Positions 17,001-26,812 of a DNA stretch of 64,000 nt are shown one piece after another (position 1 is the stretch's first letter; each line of letters opens with the position of its first letter). The translations under genes were made by a program, and so were the position numbers. Where the stretch lies: contig JAEWIJ010000205.1 in the NCBI GenBank assembly GCA_023387235.1, positions 1 through 64,000 of the forward strand, written 5' to 3'. The DNA comes from Pseudomonadota bacterium (GTDB taxonomy: Bacteria > Pseudomonadota > Alphaproteobacteria > Rhizobiales > Hyphomicrobiaceae). Under the pieces are notes generated by a model, which had not been told where the DNA came from, did not search any database, and saw only the letters and a program-made list of their open reading frames with translations.

Positions 17001-20000
17001 GTGACGCGCGTTTCCCGCGAGGTCGGAACGGAAGGCCGTCTCGGCGGTCAGGCGACCGTTCCCGGTGTCGCCGGCACCTGGAAGGACCTCACGGATACCG
17101 TCAACGTGATGGCGGCCAATCTCACCGAGCAGGTGCGTGGCATCGTCAAGGTCGTGACCGCCGTCGCCGAAGGCGATCTCAAGCAGCGGCTGACCGTCCA
17201 GTCCAAGGGCGAGGTTGCTGCCCTCGCCGACACCATCAACGGCATGACGGAAACTTTGGCCATCTTCGCCGATCAGGTGACGACGGTTGCGCGCGAAGTC
17301 GGCGTCGAAGGTCGCCTCGGCGGTCAGGCCGATGTGCCCGGTGCGGCAGGCACGTGGAAGGACCTCACGGGCAACGTGAACCTGCTCGCCGAGAACCTCA
17401 CGAACCAGGTGCGCGCCATCGCGGAGGTCGCGACCGCCGTGACCGAGGGCGATCTCACGCGCAACATTCAGGTCGAGGCGCGCGGCGAAGTTGCCGAGCT
17501 CAAGGACTACATCAACTCGATGATCGTTAACCTCCGCCTCACGACGGAGCGCAACACCGAGCAGGACTGGCTGAAGACGAATCTCGCGCGCTTCACGGGC
17601 ATGCTGCAAGGCCAGCGCGATCTGGAGACGGTCGGGCGAACCATACTTTCGACACTCGTGCCGCTCGTGAAGGCGCAGCAGGGTGTCATCTACCAGATCA
17701 GCAACACCACCCGCGCAAAGCCGCTCAAGCTGCTTGCGGCATATGGCAATCCCGTCGAGAGCGGCTTTCCGGAAGAGCTCGCGCTGGGCGCCGGTCTCAT
17801 CGGCCAGTGCGCTGTCGACAAGCAGCATATTCTTCTCTCGGACGTGCCGCACGATACGATCCGCATCGATGCCGGTCTGATCAAGGCGATACCGCGCAGC
17901 GTCGCGGTGCTGCCCGTGACATTCGAAGGCGAGATCAAGGCCGTTATCTCGATCTCCTCGCTCAACGAGCTCGAGCCCATCCACCTGACCTTCCTGGAGC
18001 AGCTCACGTCGAACATCGGCATCGTCCTCAACAGTATCGAGGCGACCATGCGCACGGAGAGCCTGCTCGCGCAGTCGCAGACGCTCGCCACTGAGCTGCA
18101 GAGTCAGCAAAGGGAGCTACAGCAGACCAACGATCAGCTCGAGGTCAAGGCACAGCAGCTCGCCGAGCAGAACGTGGAGGTCGAGCGGAAGAACCTGGAG
18201 ATCGATCTTGCGCGTCGGGCGGTCGAGGAAAAGGCGGCGGAGCTTGCACTGACCTCGCGATACAAGTCCGAGTTCCTCGCGAACATGTCCCACGAGCTGC
18301 GGACGCCACTGAACAGCATCCTCATTCTGAGTCAGCAGCTGACCGAGAATCCGGACGGCAATCTGACGGAGCGACAGGTCGAGTTTGCCCGCACCGTCCT
18401 GAGCGCCGGCTCCGATCTGTTGACTCTCATCAGCGACATCCTCGATCTGTCGAAGATCGAGTCGGGCACGGTCACCGTCGAGGCGGAGGATATTTCGCTC
18501 AACGGCCTTCTCGAGACTGTCGCACGGCCGTTCCGCCACGAAGCCGAGCGGCGGCAGCTCGCATTTCACGTCGAGCTCGATCAGGCGCTCGGCAAGACCA
18601 TCAACACGGACTCGAAGCGCATTCAGCAGATCCTCAAGAACCTGCTTTCCAACGCCTTCAAATTTACTTCCGAAGGCAGCGTCCGGATCTCGGTCTTCCT
18701 CGCCAACGGCGGACCGCACGCAGAGACATCCTCGTTTGGCTCGTTCCCCCAAGTGGCCTTCGAGGTCGCGGACACCGGCATCGGGATTCCGCTCGACAAG
18801 CAGAAGCTGATCTTCGAGGCATTCCAGCAGGCGGATGCGAGCACGAGCCGCAAGTACGGCGGTACCGGCCTCGGGCTCGCGATCAGCCGCGAGCTCGCGA
18901 ACCTGCTCGGCGGCGAGATTCAGCTCCGCAGCGAGCCCGGTTTTGGCAGCACCTTCACACTGTACGTGCCTTTCCGCTATGCGGGTCCGATGGGCCTCGA
19001 TGCCATTCGTTATGCCGTCGGCACTGCTTCAGCAGCAGCCATTGAAGACGTAACCGAAGTGGAGGAGTTGCCCGCACCGATCGCCGACGATCGCGACGGC
19101 ATAGGGCCCGGCGATGATGTCATTCTCATAGTCGATGACGATCCGACATTCGTACAGCTCCTGACGGAGATCGCGCGTGAGCGGCAATTCAAGGTGCTCG
19201 TCGCCTCGTGCGGTAGCGATGCCCTGGCCTTGGCCTTCGACTACAACCCGACGGCTATCTCCCTCGACGCGTTCTTGCCTGACATGATGGGATGGTCCGT
19301 TCTCGGCGAGCTCAAGCGCAATCAGCTCACGCGGCACATCCCCGTCCAGATCGCCTCGGTCGACGAGGATCGAAATTACAGTCTCTCGCGCGGTGCCTTC
19401 GGGCATGTCGTGAAGCCCTCGTCCTTCGACGAACTCGGCCGCGCTCTCGATCGCTTGAGCGCGTTTGCGCGCAGCGACAGGCGCACGCTGCTCATTGTCG
19501 AGAGCCATCAGCGCGATCGGGATGATCTCACCGAGCTTCTGGCGCATGACGAGGTGGATATTCTTACCGCAAGGACGGGACAGGAGGCATTGGCGCGTCT
19601 TCGCAGCGAGCCCGTTCGCTGCGTCATCCTTGATCTCGACCTCTCGGATATGACGGGCTTCGAGCTCATCGAGCAGATGAGCCGCAGTGAGGATTTCCTG
19701 CAGGTGCCCGCGATCGTCTTCACGGGGAACGCACTGACCGCCGACGACGAAAGCCGCTTGCGCGCCCTGGCGCGGTCGAACGTCGTCAAGGGCGTCGAGT
19801 CGGCGGAGCGCCTTCTCGACGAAGTCGCGCTCTTCCTGCATCTCAATATCGCCAACCTTGCTGCGGACAAGCAGGAGCTGCTCGGGCGGCTCCACAGGAG
19901 CGACGAGGACATCGTCGGCAAGACCGTCCTCGTTGTCGACGACGATGCGCGGAACATTTTTGCGTTGAGTAGCGTCCTCGAGCGCCGCGGCATGATCGTC

Positions 20001-20282
20001 GTTACCGCGACGACGGGGCGTGAGGCTGTCGAGGCGCTCGACTCGAGCGGCGTTGCCATAGTGCTCATGGACATAATGATGCCCGAGATGGACGGCTATC
20101 AGACCATTCGCGAAATCCGCAGCAGGGAGCATCACCGGCGACTTCCCATTATCGCTCTCACCGCAAGGGCCATGAAGGGCGACCGGGAGAAGTGCTTGGA
20201 AGCCGGAGCATCGGACTATCTCGCAAAGCCCGTGGATACCGATCAGCTGCTCGCCGCGCTGCGCATCTGGCTGCACAGGTGA
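14025..20282 (+). CDS. Giant soluble hybrid histidine kinase with about 25 HAMP units, GAF and three receivers
   Basis: 2085 residues, start supported by GGGGGAG upstream. Residues 1-160 hold about three divergent HAMP units. Residues 164-1175 hold eleven 92-residue repeats, each an alternating pair of HAMP types ([12 protein letters not shown]...WKDLTDNVN, then [17 protein letters not shown]...INTMVDQL). A GAF domain follows (about 1195-1345), then a long coiled coil, and HisKA with His1423 in [10 protein letters not shown]. The ATPase domain has [18 protein letters not shown] and [10 protein letters not shown]. Three receivers follow (about 1697-1812, 1823-1935, 1965-2085). Receivers 1 and 3 have full VDDD pockets and acceptor Asp; receiver 2 has VESH in place of the acidic pair and VVKG for the usual KP, so it is probably weak or inactive. 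No membrane segment or signal peptide is seen. Architecture recalls group III (Nik1-like) kinases of fungi and similar bacterial proteins. Confidence 0.95.
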   Translation: MGEPVDGVTAVGARFPHTGLVDLLAALQAVKDGDFSVRMPGDHAGIYGKVCDTLNEIVSANARMAHQLQTIGQVVGKDGQTRRRVRLGIASGAWGEMEHSVNALIDDLLWPTSEVTRSIEAVAQGNLLQTMRLEVDGRRLKGEFLRTATIVNTMIKQLSVFTSEVTRVAREVGTDGKLGGQAQVREVTGVWKDLTESVNSLASNLTAQVRNIAEVTIAVANGDLSKKITVDVRGEILQLKEAINTMVDQLRSFAAEVTRVAREVGTEGRLGGQAVVPGVGGTWKDLTDNVNLLAANLTTQVRNIAEVTTAVARGDLSRKITVDVRGEILELKDTINTMVDQLNGFASEVTRVAREVGTEGQLGGQATVPGVAGTWKDLTDNVNSMAGNLTGQVRNIAEVATAIANGDLSKQITVNVSGEMLQLKETINTMVDQLNGFASEVTRVAREVGTEGRLGGQADVRGAAGTWKDLTDNVNSMASNLTTQVRNIAEVSTAIATGDLSKKIDVDARGEVLELKETINTMVDQLNAFAGEVTRVAREVGTEGKLGGQATVRGVAGTWKDLTDNVNSMASNLTGQVRSIAEVATAVAQGDLSKKIAVNASGEILTLAQTFNTMVDQLNAFAAEVTRVAREVGTDGKLGGQAVVPGVAGTWKDLTDSVNSMAGNLTAQVRNIAEVATAIARGDLSSKITVDVQGEILQLKETLNTMVDQLNRFAGEVTRVAREVGTEGRLSGQANVPGVAGTWKDLTDSVNSMASNLTAQVRNIAEVTTAVARGDLSRKITVDVKGEILELKNTINTMVDQLNSFASEVTRVAREVGTEGKLGGQAAVPDVAGTWKDLTDSVNFMAGNLTAQVRNIAEVATAIASGDLSKKITVDVRGEILQLKETLNTMVEQLRSFAAEVTRVAREVGTEGRLGGQAVVPGVDGTWKDLTDNVNLLAANLTTQVRNIAEVTTAVARGDLSRKITVDVKGEILELKNTINTMVDQLNGFASEVTRVSREVGTEGRLGGQATVPGVAGTWKDLTDTVNVMAANLTEQVRGIVKVVTAVAEGDLKQRLTVQSKGEVAALADTINGMTETLAIFADQVTTVAREVGVEGRLGGQADVPGAAGTWKDLTGNVNLLAENLTNQVRAIAEVATAVTEGDLTRNIQVEARGEVAELKDYINSMIVNLRLTTERNTEQDWLKTNLARFTGMLQGQRDLETVGRTILSTLVPLVKAQQGVIYQISNTTRAKPLKLLAAYGNPVESGFPEELALGAGLIGQCAVDKQHILLSDVPHDTIRIDAGLIKAIPRSVAVLPVTFEGEIKAVISISSLNELEPIHLTFLEQLTSNIGIVLNSIEATMRTESLLAQSQTLATELQSQQRELQQTNDQLEVKAQQLAEQNVEVERKNLEIDLARRAVEEKAAELALTSRYKSEFLANMSHELRTPLNSILILSQQLTENPDGNLTERQVEFARTVLSAGSDLLTLISDILDLSKIESGTVTVEAEDISLNGLLETVARPFRHEAERRQLAFHVELDQALGKTINTDSKRIQQILKNLLSNAFKFTSEGSVRISVFLANGGPHAETSSFGSFPQVAFEVADTGIGIPLDKQKLIFEAFQQADASTSRKYGGTGLGLAISRELANLLGGEIQLRSEPGFGSTFTLYVPFRYAGPMGLDAIRYAVGTASAAAIEDVTEVEELPAPIADDRDGIGPGDDVILIVDDDPTFVQLLTEIARERQFKVLVASCGSDALALAFDYNPTAISLDAFLPDMMGWSVLGELKRNQLTRHIPVQIASVDEDRNYSLSRGAFGHVVKPSSFDELGRALDRLSAFARSDRRTLLIVESHQRDRDDLTELLAHDEVDILTARTGQEALARLRSEPVRCVILDLDLSDMTGFELIEQMSRSEDFLQVPAIVFTGNALTADDESRLRALARSNVVKGVESAERLLDEVALFLHLNIANLAADKQELLGRLHRSDEDIVGKTVLVVDDDARNIFALSSVLERRGMIVVTATTGREAVEALDSSGVAIVLMDIMMPEMDGYQTIREIRSREHHRRLPIIALTARAMKGDREKCLEAGASDYLAKPVDTDQLLAALRIWLHR
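14514..17549 (+). repeat. Eleven-copy 276-bp coding tandem repeat (HAMP pairs)
   Basis: In-frame tandem array inside the kinase gene. Copies begin at 14514, 14790, 15066, 15342, 15618, 15894, 16170, 16446, 16722, 16998 and 17274, exactly 276 bp (92 codons) apart. Protein copies are highly alike, but the DNA copies differ at many third codon positions, and the last two copies are the most diverged. The array is therefore old and held by selection, not a fresh slippage product. Confidence 0.95.
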
Positions 20283-20286
20283 AATA

Positions 20287-22146
20287 ATGAATACCCACCC
20301 GCGCGCCGCTATCCTCTTGGTCGACGACCAGCCAGGCAAGATCGTCACGTACAGGGCCATCCTGGAGGGCCTTGGAGAGACGCTGCTCTGTGCGCAGTCC
20401 GCACGAGAGGCTCTGGCCATACTCGTCAAGACGGAAGTCGCCGTCATCCTGATGGACGTGTGCCTGCCGGACATAGATGGCTTCGAGCTTGCCGCCATGA
20501 TCAGGCAGCATCCTCGCCACGAGAAGACGGCCATTATCTTCGTTTCCGGCGTCCGTCTCAGCCAGGAGGACCTGGTCCGGGGATACACGATCGGCGCGGT
20601 GGACTATGTCCCGGTCCCGATCGAGCCCGAGATCCTGAAGGCCAAGATTCGCGTATTCGTCGACCTTCACACGAAGACGAAACTGTTGGGGTTGGTGAAC
20701 GAGCGGCTCGAAGCGCGCGTCGCCGAGCGCACGCACGAGCTCGAAGTTACGAACGAGAAGCTCGCGCGGAGCGAGGAGCGCCTGCGGCTCGCTGCCGAGG
20801 CAGCTCAGTTCGCGAGCTACGAGTTCGATGTCGCCAAGAAGCAGTTCCGCTGGTCGCAGAACGCGCGCGACCTGCTGCAGCTCCCGTCGAGCGGGGCCGT
20901 ATCGCTCGAAGACGTCATGAGACTGGTTCATCCTGACGATCGTCGGAGCCTCCTTCGCCGGTTTATCCGGGCCGATGACGCGGAGCATTCGCTCGAGACG
21001 GAATTCCGCCTCGCGGACAACACCTCGAAAGCCTCGTGGATGCTGGATCGAGGCAAGGTGGTCACCAACGGCGCCGGCAAGCCCTGGCGCATTGTCGGAA
21101 CATTTCTCGACATCACCATGCGCAAGCAGGCGGAGGATCATCAGGCTCTGCTGATGGGCGAGCTGGATCACCGGGTGAAGAACATTCTGGCGAATGTGCT
21201 TGCGATTGCGCGCCTTTCGAGCTCGGGCGCCACTTCCGTCGCTCCCTACGTATCGGCGCTGCAGGGGCGCCTGCAGTCGATGTCCGCGGCGCACGATCTG
21301 CTGCGTCTGTGCGATTGGCGCGGCGCCGATCTCCACCAGTTGGTCTCGGTGACGCTGGAGCCGTTCAGCGTGGATGAGTCCAATCTGTCGGTCGAAGGCG
21401 AGCAACTCGTCCTGCCGGCGCGGACGGCGCAATCGTTGTCGCTCGTGCTGCACGAGCTGGCGACCAATGCCGTCAAGCACGGCGCGCTGTCGGTTGCCGC
21501 CGGACAGCTTTCGATATCGTGGCGCGCAAATCAGATCGAGGGTGATGGCTCTCGATTTGCATTCACCTGGAAGGAGACCGGCGGGCCACCCGTCACCAAG
21601 CCGAGCAGGAACGGCTTTGGCCTGACAGTGCTCAAGTCGGCGGCATCGGAGACAGGCGGCAGCGCGAAATTGAGCTTCGAGCCTGACGGCATCCGGTTCG
21701 CGTTCGAGAGATCGCTGGTGCCGACATCCGATCGACCCTTTCAGCTCAGACAGGATCCCAAGCCGGCGCGCCGCAGCGAGGGTGACGCGACGAGCCGTTG
21801 TGTGCTCGTCGTGGAAGACGAGCTCCTGATCGGTCTGCAGCTTGCGCAAGACCTGGAAGACGAGGGCTATCACGTTATTGGTCCCGCGAGCACGATCGAG
21901 CAAGGCATCGAGCTCGTGAGAGAGGGCGGGATCGACTGCGCGCTGATCGATCTGCAACTCGGCGAGACCTTGAGCAGCCCCATCGCAAATCTTCTCCGCG
22001 AGAGGGCCATTCCCTTTGCGCTGACGACGGGCTTCGATGAGCAGCACCCGATCGACCGGGTTTTCGAAGGCGCTCCACGACTGAAGAAGCCTTACGATGC
22101 GGGCGCTGTTCGAGAGCTGATCCGAAGCCTCGCCCGCGCAACATAG
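20287..22146 (+). CDS. Receiver-PAS-HWE histidine kinase-receiver hybrid protein
   Basis: 619 residues starting 4 nt after the giant kinase stop, so co-transcribed with it. Residues 1-125 form a receiver with LLVDDQPGK and acceptor Asp in ILMDVCLPDIDG; the usual Lys is replaced (DYVPVPIEPEI), as in some relatives. A coiled coil and a PAS fold (about 165-290) follow. An HWE-family kinase core has His295 in ELDHRVKNIL, the N-box VLHELATNAVKHGAL and the diagnostic W-K-E in FTWKETGGP. A C-terminal receiver (about 515-619) has VVEDE and acceptor Asp in ALIDLQLGE. HWE kinases are enriched in alphaproteobacteria. The protein lacks membrane segments. It could receive phosphate from, or feed, the upstream kinase's receivers (inference). 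Confidence 0.93.
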   Translation: MNTHPRAAILLVDDQPGKIVTYRAILEGLGETLLCAQSAREALAILVKTEVAVILMDVCLPDIDGFELAAMIRQHPRHEKTAIIFVSGVRLSQEDLVRGYTIGAVDYVPVPIEPEILKAKIRVFVDLHTKTKLLGLVNERLEARVAERTHELEVTNEKLARSEERLRLAAEAAQFASYEFDVAKKQFRWSQNARDLLQLPSSGAVSLEDVMRLVHPDDRRSLLRRFIRADDAEHSLETEFRLADNTSKASWMLDRGKVVTNGAGKPWRIVGTFLDITMRKQAEDHQALLMGELDHRVKNILANVLAIARLSSSGATSVAPYVSALQGRLQSMSAAHDLLRLCDWRGADLHQLVSVTLEPFSVDESNLSVEGEQLVLPARTAQSLSLVLHELATNAVKHGALSVAAGQLSISWRANQIEGDGSRFAFTWKETGGPPVTKPSRNGFGLTVLKSAASETGGSAKLSFEPDGIRFAFERSLVPTSDRPFQLRQDPKPARRSEGDATSRCVLVVEDELLIGLQLAQDLEDEGYHVIGPASTIEQGIELVREGGIDCALIDLQLGETLSSPIANLLRERAIPFALTTGFDEQHPIDRVFEGAPRLKKPYDAGAVRELIRSLARAT

Positions 22147-22277
22147 ATATCATCTGTGGCTTCTGTTGCTGCATGAAGCGGCGACCGACGTGACAGCTGG
22201 TCCATTGTGCAGTGCAGTGGAACAAACCTCCGGTGCCCGCGTTCGACTCCCTAGTCGCGACAAGGGACAGGGAGCGA

Positions 22278-23921
22278 ATGGATTTAGAATTCTGTCGCCG
22301 CAGACTCGCGTGGAAAGCAACCGGCGCGCCGAGGACGTGCGGCGCGATCTGCGCGAGCGGTCTTTTTCTGTTGTCGAGTTTCGGTGCGTGGTCCGGCGCC
22401 ATCGGAGAGCCGCGTCCTGCAGGCGACATCGTCGCCCAATCCGAGCCCAAATCCGAGCAAGCCGCGACGGTCGCAGACGCGCCGGCGACGCTGATGGAAC
22501 GCGTTCGCAAGGAAGCGCGCGAACTCTCCTTTGCGCCTTACAAGCCCGTGGATGAGGTCGCGACATCGCTCGCCGACGACTACGATCAGTATCGGCGCCT
22601 GCGCTTCCAGCGCTCGCGCGCCTTATGGCACCGCCAGCCACCGGGTCTCGAGCTGCATGGACTGCCGCTCGGCTGGCTATTCAAGCGCCCTATCGAACTC
22701 TACGCCGTCGAGGACGGGCAGCCGCGGCCCGTGCAATTCACCGGCGCCGACTTCCTCGATGAGCGCGAGGTCTCGGCCAACGAGCGGCTCGGCGCCGTGC
22801 AGGTGCCGCTCTCAGGCTTTCGGATCGCCGGTCCGCTCAACGGCGTCGACAAGGCCGACGAGATCATCGTGTTCCAGGGCGCAAGCTATTTCCGTGCCCT
22901 CGGTCGCGGCCACACTTATGGCCTGTCGGCGCGCGGCTTGGCGATCGCAACCGCGAGCAACAAGGGCGAAGAGTTTCCGTCATTCCGGAAATTCTGGGTC
23001 GAGAAGCCATCGGATCGCGCGCGGCACATCGTCATCCACGCGCTGCTCGATAGTCCCTCGACGACCGGCGCCTACACCATGACGGTGCACCCTGGTGCGG
23101 AGACGATCGTCGACGTGAATGCGGTACTCTATCCGCGGCGCGCTCTCGGCGAGGTCGGCATCGCTCCCCTCACCAGCATGTTTCTGGTCGGGCCGGTGAA
23201 CCCGGTGCGGGTGCGCGACTTCCGCCCGCGCGTGCACGATTCGGACGGCCTCGCGATCATGACCGGTTATGGCGAGCGCATCTGGCGCCCGCTCACCAAT
23301 CCGAGCAAGCTTCAGGTCAGTGCATTCGTCGACAACAATCCGCGCGGCTTCGGCCTCATGCAACGACGGCGCAACTTCGCCGACTATCAGGATCTGGAAG
23401 CGCGATACGAGCAGCGTCCGAGCCTTTGGGTCGAGTTCGATGGCGATGTCGGCGCGGGCAGCATCTTTCTCGTCGAGCTGCCGACCGCGGAAGAGATCCA
23501 CGACAATATCGTTGCCTTCTGGCGTCCGACGACCGGCCCCGAGAAGGCGCGCGAGCATCAGTTGCGCTATCGCCTGCGCTGGCGCGACGACGCACCGACG
23601 CAGTACGCAGGGCCATGGGTGCACGATACGCGCATTGGTCGCGCCTATCACGGCGCGCCCGAAGGCAGTCTCATGTTCGTCGTCGACTACCTCGATCGTG
23701 AGCCTTTCGGCGAGCAGAAGACGCCCGTCGCCGAAGCCACAGCCTCCGAGGGCGCGATCAGCAATCTCGTCACGCAGCGAAATCCGGAGACGGGCGGCCT
23801 GCGCGTAAGCTTCATCTTCGATCCAAAGGGCAAGGAACTCGCCGAGCTCCGGCTGAACCTTGCGGATTGGAATGGCCGCGTTCCCGAGACTTGGCTCTAC
23901 CGATGGACGAGCGGCAAATGA
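22278..23921 (+). CDS. opgG: Periplasmic glucan biosynthesis protein OpgG/MdoG
   Basis: 547-residue member of the MdoG family, needed for synthesis of osmoregulated periplasmic glucans, probably acting on the backbone in the periplasm. The N-terminus has a basic region and hydrophobic core (GAICASGLFLLSSFGAWSG) ending near GEPRPAG, a signal peptide. Family patterns include YRRLRFQRSRALWH, NERLGAVQVPLSGF, FQGASYFRALG, YGLSARGLAI, FVDNNPRGFGLMQR and FWRP. ATG 22278 is preferred (AGGGAG shortly upstream, signal peptide at the end); a GTG at 22212 would add 22 unlikely residues. The stop overlaps the opgH start as ATGA, coupling translation of the pair. OpgD is a close relative and an alternative label. 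Confidence 0.93.
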   Translation: MDLEFCRRRLAWKATGAPRTCGAICASGLFLLSSFGAWSGAIGEPRPAGDIVAQSEPKSEQAATVADAPATLMERVRKEARELSFAPYKPVDEVATSLADDYDQYRRLRFQRSRALWHRQPPGLELHGLPLGWLFKRPIELYAVEDGQPRPVQFTGADFLDEREVSANERLGAVQVPLSGFRIAGPLNGVDKADEIIVFQGASYFRALGRGHTYGLSARGLAIATASNKGEEFPSFRKFWVEKPSDRARHIVIHALLDSPSTTGAYTMTVHPGAETIVDVNAVLYPRRALGEVGIAPLTSMFLVGPVNPVRVRDFRPRVHDSDGLAIMTGYGERIWRPLTNPSKLQVSAFVDNNPRGFGLMQRRRNFADYQDLEARYEQRPSLWVEFDGDVGAGSIFLVELPTAEEIHDNIVAFWRPTTGPEKAREHQLRYRLRWRDDAPTQYAGPWVHDTRIGRAYHGAPEGSLMFVVDYLDREPFGEQKTPVAEATASEGAISNLVTQRNPETGGLRVSFIFDPKGKELAELRLNLADWNGRVPETWLYRWTSGK

Positions 23922-25768
23922 AATCTCGCCGCCGCCGGCGGGACAGGTGGCATGCCCGGCCGCCGATCGAGGCGCGACCGGCGGAGATGAACGCGCAGGA
24001 TCTCTGGTCGCACCCGGACGCGCCGGCACCTGAGCGTCACGTCGTTCGCGAGCCCGATGTCTCGCGATACGTAGGTCTCGTTCTCCTGATTGCCACGCTT
24101 GGGGCTAGCACGGCCTTCGCCGTCGGCCTCTACAAGGCGCTCGCGTTGCACAACGGCGGCACGCCGCTGCATTATCTGTTCCTCGCGATCTCGACGCTGT
24201 CGTTCTCCTGGATTGCCTTTGGCGCCGCGAATGCCGCGATCGGCGCGTGCGCACTGCTTGCCGGCACGCAGGGCAATTCCATCGAGCCGGCGCCTGCCGT
24301 CGTTCCCGCCGGCGTACGCGCCGCTCTCCTGTTCCCCGTGTATCACGAGGACCCCGCCGCGATCGCCGACTACATCCGCCACATCGTTGGCGAGCTCGAA
24401 GGATCAGGCGCGCTCGATCGGTTCGCCATATTCGTCCTCAGCGATAGCCAGACCGAGAAGGACCGGAAAGCAGAGCGCAAGACATTCACGGCGCTCGCGG
24501 ACGACATCGGTGACAAGGTGACATTCGCCTACCGCAACAGGCCCGACAACGTCGGCAAGAAAGCCGGAAACATTGCAGACTGGGTCCGCACGCACGGCGG
24601 CGCGTACGGCTACTTCATCGTCTTCGATGCCGATAGCGTCATGTCGGCCGACACGCTCATGCGCCTCGTCGCGACCATGGAGGCGCATCCCGACACCGCG
24701 CTCATTCAGACCGTGCCGCGTCTCGCGCGCGGTGCCACGGCATTCTCGCGCCTGCAGGCGTTCGCAAACAATGTCTTCGGACCGCTGAGTGCCGCCGGGC
24801 TCGCGGCTTGGCAGGGGGCCTCGGGCAACTACTGGGGACACAACGCGATCATCCGCACGCGCGCGTTCGCCGAGAGCGCCGGACTGCCGAGTCTTTCTGG
24901 CGAAGCGCCGTGGGGTGGGCATATCCAGAGTCACGATTTCGTCGAGGCGGCATTGCTGCGGCGCGCGGGCTGGCGCGTCGCGCTGATCACGAGTCTGGAA
25001 GGTACGTACGAGCAATGCCCGCCGACGTTCGTGGAAATGGCGGTGCGGGATCGTCGATGGATGCAAGGCAACCTGCAACACGCCCGTATTCTCGGTGCGC
25101 GGGGGCTGACCCTCGTCAGCCGGGTTCACCTCGGCATGGGCATCGCGAGCTACGTGTCATCGGCTTTGTGGCTGCTTGTCATTCTCGTCGGTCTTTGGCT
25201 GACGTGGATCGAGCAGCAGCGGGTCGTCAGCTACTTCGACAGCACGAGATCCTTGTTTCCGAACTGGCCCACCTACGACCCGGCGGCGGCGCTCGATCTG
25301 CTCGTCGCGACAATGGCTGTCGTCTTTCTTCCGAAGCTGCTCGGGCTCGGATATGCGCTCGGCAAAGCGCTGCGCGATGTCCATCCACTTCGCAGCGCGG
25401 GCCGGCTTCTCGGCTTATGGTCGCTCGAGCTTTTCCATAGCGTGCTGCTGGCGCCGGTGACGATGCTGAACCACGCGCGCGCGCTGATGCAGATTCTATT
25501 GCGGCAGGACGCCGGCTGGAAGCCGCAAACCCGGACCGGCACGGTCATCGATCTGGTCGACGCTTTCAGATTTCATCTCGCGCACGTCGTTGTCGGCGCG
25601 CTGCTGTCGATCGCGGCCGCATCCATTGCGTGGCACGCGCTGCTCTGGCTGCTGCCCGTCGTTCTCGGGCTCCTGCTCTCGCCGATCGTCACGTGGCTGA
25701 CCTCGCACCGGCTGGACGTCGGTGCTCAGGAACCCGCCCACGCCTATGCGGCTAGCTCAACGGAATGA
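23918..25768 (+). CDS. opgH: Glucan glucosyltransferase OpgH/MdoH
   Basis: 616-residue inner-membrane glycosyltransferase (family 2 fold) that polymerises the linear glucan backbone from UDP-glucose for periplasmic glucans. Membrane segments stand at the N-terminus (LVLLIATLGASTAFAVG and LFLAISTLSFSWIAFGA). The cytosolic catalytic domain begins at LLFPVYHED, with FDADS as the D-x-D motif, a GYNYWGHN-like SGNYWGHNAIIR stretch, and the acceptor motif RDRRWMQGN. Four or more C-terminal helices follow. The start at 23918 forms an ATGA overlap with the opgG stop; an earlier in-frame ATG at 23867 lies deep inside opgG and is unlikely. The 3' end overlaps the convergent gene by 17 nt. Confidence 0.94.
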   Translation: MKSRRRRRDRWHARPPIEARPAEMNAQDLWSHPDAPAPERHVVREPDVSRYVGLVLLIATLGASTAFAVGLYKALALHNGGTPLHYLFLAISTLSFSWIAFGAANAAIGACALLAGTQGNSIEPAPAVVPAGVRAALLFPVYHEDPAAIADYIRHIVGELEGSGALDRFAIFVLSDSQTEKDRKAERKTFTALADDIGDKVTFAYRNRPDNVGKKAGNIADWVRTHGGAYGYFIVFDADSVMSADTLMRLVATMEAHPDTALIQTVPRLARGATAFSRLQAFANNVFGPLSAAGLAAWQGASGNYWGHNAIIRTRAFAESAGLPSLSGEAPWGGHIQSHDFVEAALLRRAGWRVALITSLEGTYEQCPPTFVEMAVRDRRWMQGNLQHARILGARGLTLVSRVHLGMGIASYVSSALWLLVILVGLWLTWIEQQRVVSYFDSTRSLFPNWPTYDPAAALDLLVATMAVVFLPKLLGLGYALGKALRDVHPLRSAGRLLGLWSLELFHSVLLAPVTMLNHARALMQILLRQDAGWKPQTRTGTVIDLVDAFRFHLAHVVVGALLSIAAASIAWHALLWLLPVVLGLLLSPIVTWLTSHRLDVGAQEPAHAYAASSTE

Positions 25769-26066
25769 GCTCATCGGCATCGGCGACGGAGAAGCGGGAA
25801 GCCGTCATGCTGGCAACCTGCCGCACCAGAACCGGCAGCCACAACCGTTCGAGATCGCTGTTGCGATGCTCCTCGAGCGCACGCTCGTCCGCGTACTCTT
25901 CGTGGATCGTGAATGAAAGAGCGTCTGTCGGCGAGCGCAGATAGGTCATGAACGTGCAGCCCGGCTCGCTGGAGACGACATCGGCGACATAGCCCTGCAG
26001 AAGTGCCTCGAATCTCTCGCCGCAACCTTCCTTCGCCCGCACCTTGCGGTAGAACCCAATAGCCAT
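25752..26066 (-). CDS. Small monooxygenase-fold protein (ABM family)
   Basis: 104 residues with the ferredoxin-like alpha/beta fold of the antibiotic-biosynthesis-monooxygenase family: a first strand AIGFYRKVRAKEGCGERFE, then PGCTFMTYLRSPTDALSFTIHEEYADERALEEHRNSD, typical of YgiN-like quinone or heme-related enzymes. ATG 26066 is preferred over an upstream extension; GGGGG precedes it by 4 nt. It is convergent with opgH, sharing 17 nt at the 3' ends, and divergent from the PPC-domain gene. Substrate and role are unknown. Confidence 0.82.
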   Translation of the reverse strand: MAIGFYRKVRAKEGCGERFEALLQGYVADVVSSEPGCTFMTYLRSPTDALSFTIHEEYADERALEEHRNSDLERLWLPVLVRQVASMTASRFSVADADELIPLS

Positions 26067-26338
26067 GGTAACCCCCGTGACTTGAAAGGCACAAGCCTCC
26101 ACGTCGATGCTGAGTGTTACATCGTGCCTATACGCTGTCCAAGGGTGTTGTGCCTGTTTTCCAGGCGATCACGCCACCCCTGTCGCGGAAATATCCTTCA
26201 TCGAAATATCGGGTCATCAGATTGTCCGTGTAGACGATGACGGCCTCCGCAGCCGATAGTCGCCTGCGGCAAGGAACGGCTCGAAGCATCCTGGAGTTGA
26301 CCGCATGTCCAACTGGGAAACAACCAGCGAGGCCGGCA

Positions 26339-26791
26339 ATGCACGCCAAGTTGCTTCACGAGATTGATGGAAAGCGAACATTCGCCGTCGTGCTCAAGGC
26401 CGGCGACGAGGCGATGTCGTGCCTGGAAGACTTTGCCAGGTCGCAAAGCATCGGCGGTGCGCAGATCACGGCAATAGGCGCCTTCAGCTCGGCCGAGCTC
26501 GCCTTCTTCGACTGGGAGAGCAAGAAGTACCTGCCGATCAATGTCGACGAGCAGGTGGAGGTCGCGTCCTTGCTCGGCGACATCGCGCTCGGCCCCGACC
26601 AGAAGCCGGCCGTGCACGTTCATGCGGTTTTATCCGGCCGGACAGGGACGGCGCGGGCAGGGCATCTCATGAAAGGTCATGTCCGCCCGACCTTGGAGAT
26701 TATCGTCACGGAGACGCCTGAGCATCTCGCGAAGGTCAAGGATGCCGCGAGCGGTCTGGCGCTGATCGATCTCGCAAAGAGTACGTCCTGA
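26339..26791 (+). CDS. PPC-domain (DUF296) protein
   Basis: 150 residues forming one PPC/DUF296 domain, a small trimeric fold also found attached to plant AT-hook proteins. Visible hallmarks are FAVVLKAGDEAMSCLEDFA, ITAIGAFSSAELAFFDWESKKY, LLGDIALGPDQKPAVHVHAVL and HLMKGHVRPTLEIIVTE. The two histidines of HVHAVL and the GH of AGHLMKGHV are positioned as in bacterial members that bind metal. ATG 26339 (MHAKLLHEIDG) follows a GCGAGG ribosome binding site; an upstream in-frame start gives unrelated residues. A DNA-binding role is known for plant relatives only; the bacterial function is not established. Confidence 0.87.
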   Translation: MHAKLLHEIDGKRTFAVVLKAGDEAMSCLEDFARSQSIGGAQITAIGAFSSAELAFFDWESKKYLPINVDEQVEVASLLGDIALGPDQKPAVHVHAVLSGRTGTARAGHLMKGHVRPTLEIIVTETPEHLAKVKDAASGLALIDLAKSTS

Positions 26792-26812
26792 TCCGCCGAG
26801 CGTGAGGCCGCG

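Noticed and set aside
14514..17549. Regular 276-bp repeats as a possible CRISPR or satellite array
   Set aside because: The period is a multiple of three, there are no unique spacers, and every copy encodes the same protein pattern in one frame.
14778..18110. 1110-codon minus-strand frame opposite the HAMP array
   Set aside because: Its repeats mirror the codon-biased HAMP repeats on the plus strand; a GC-rich repeat gives long antisense frames automatically.
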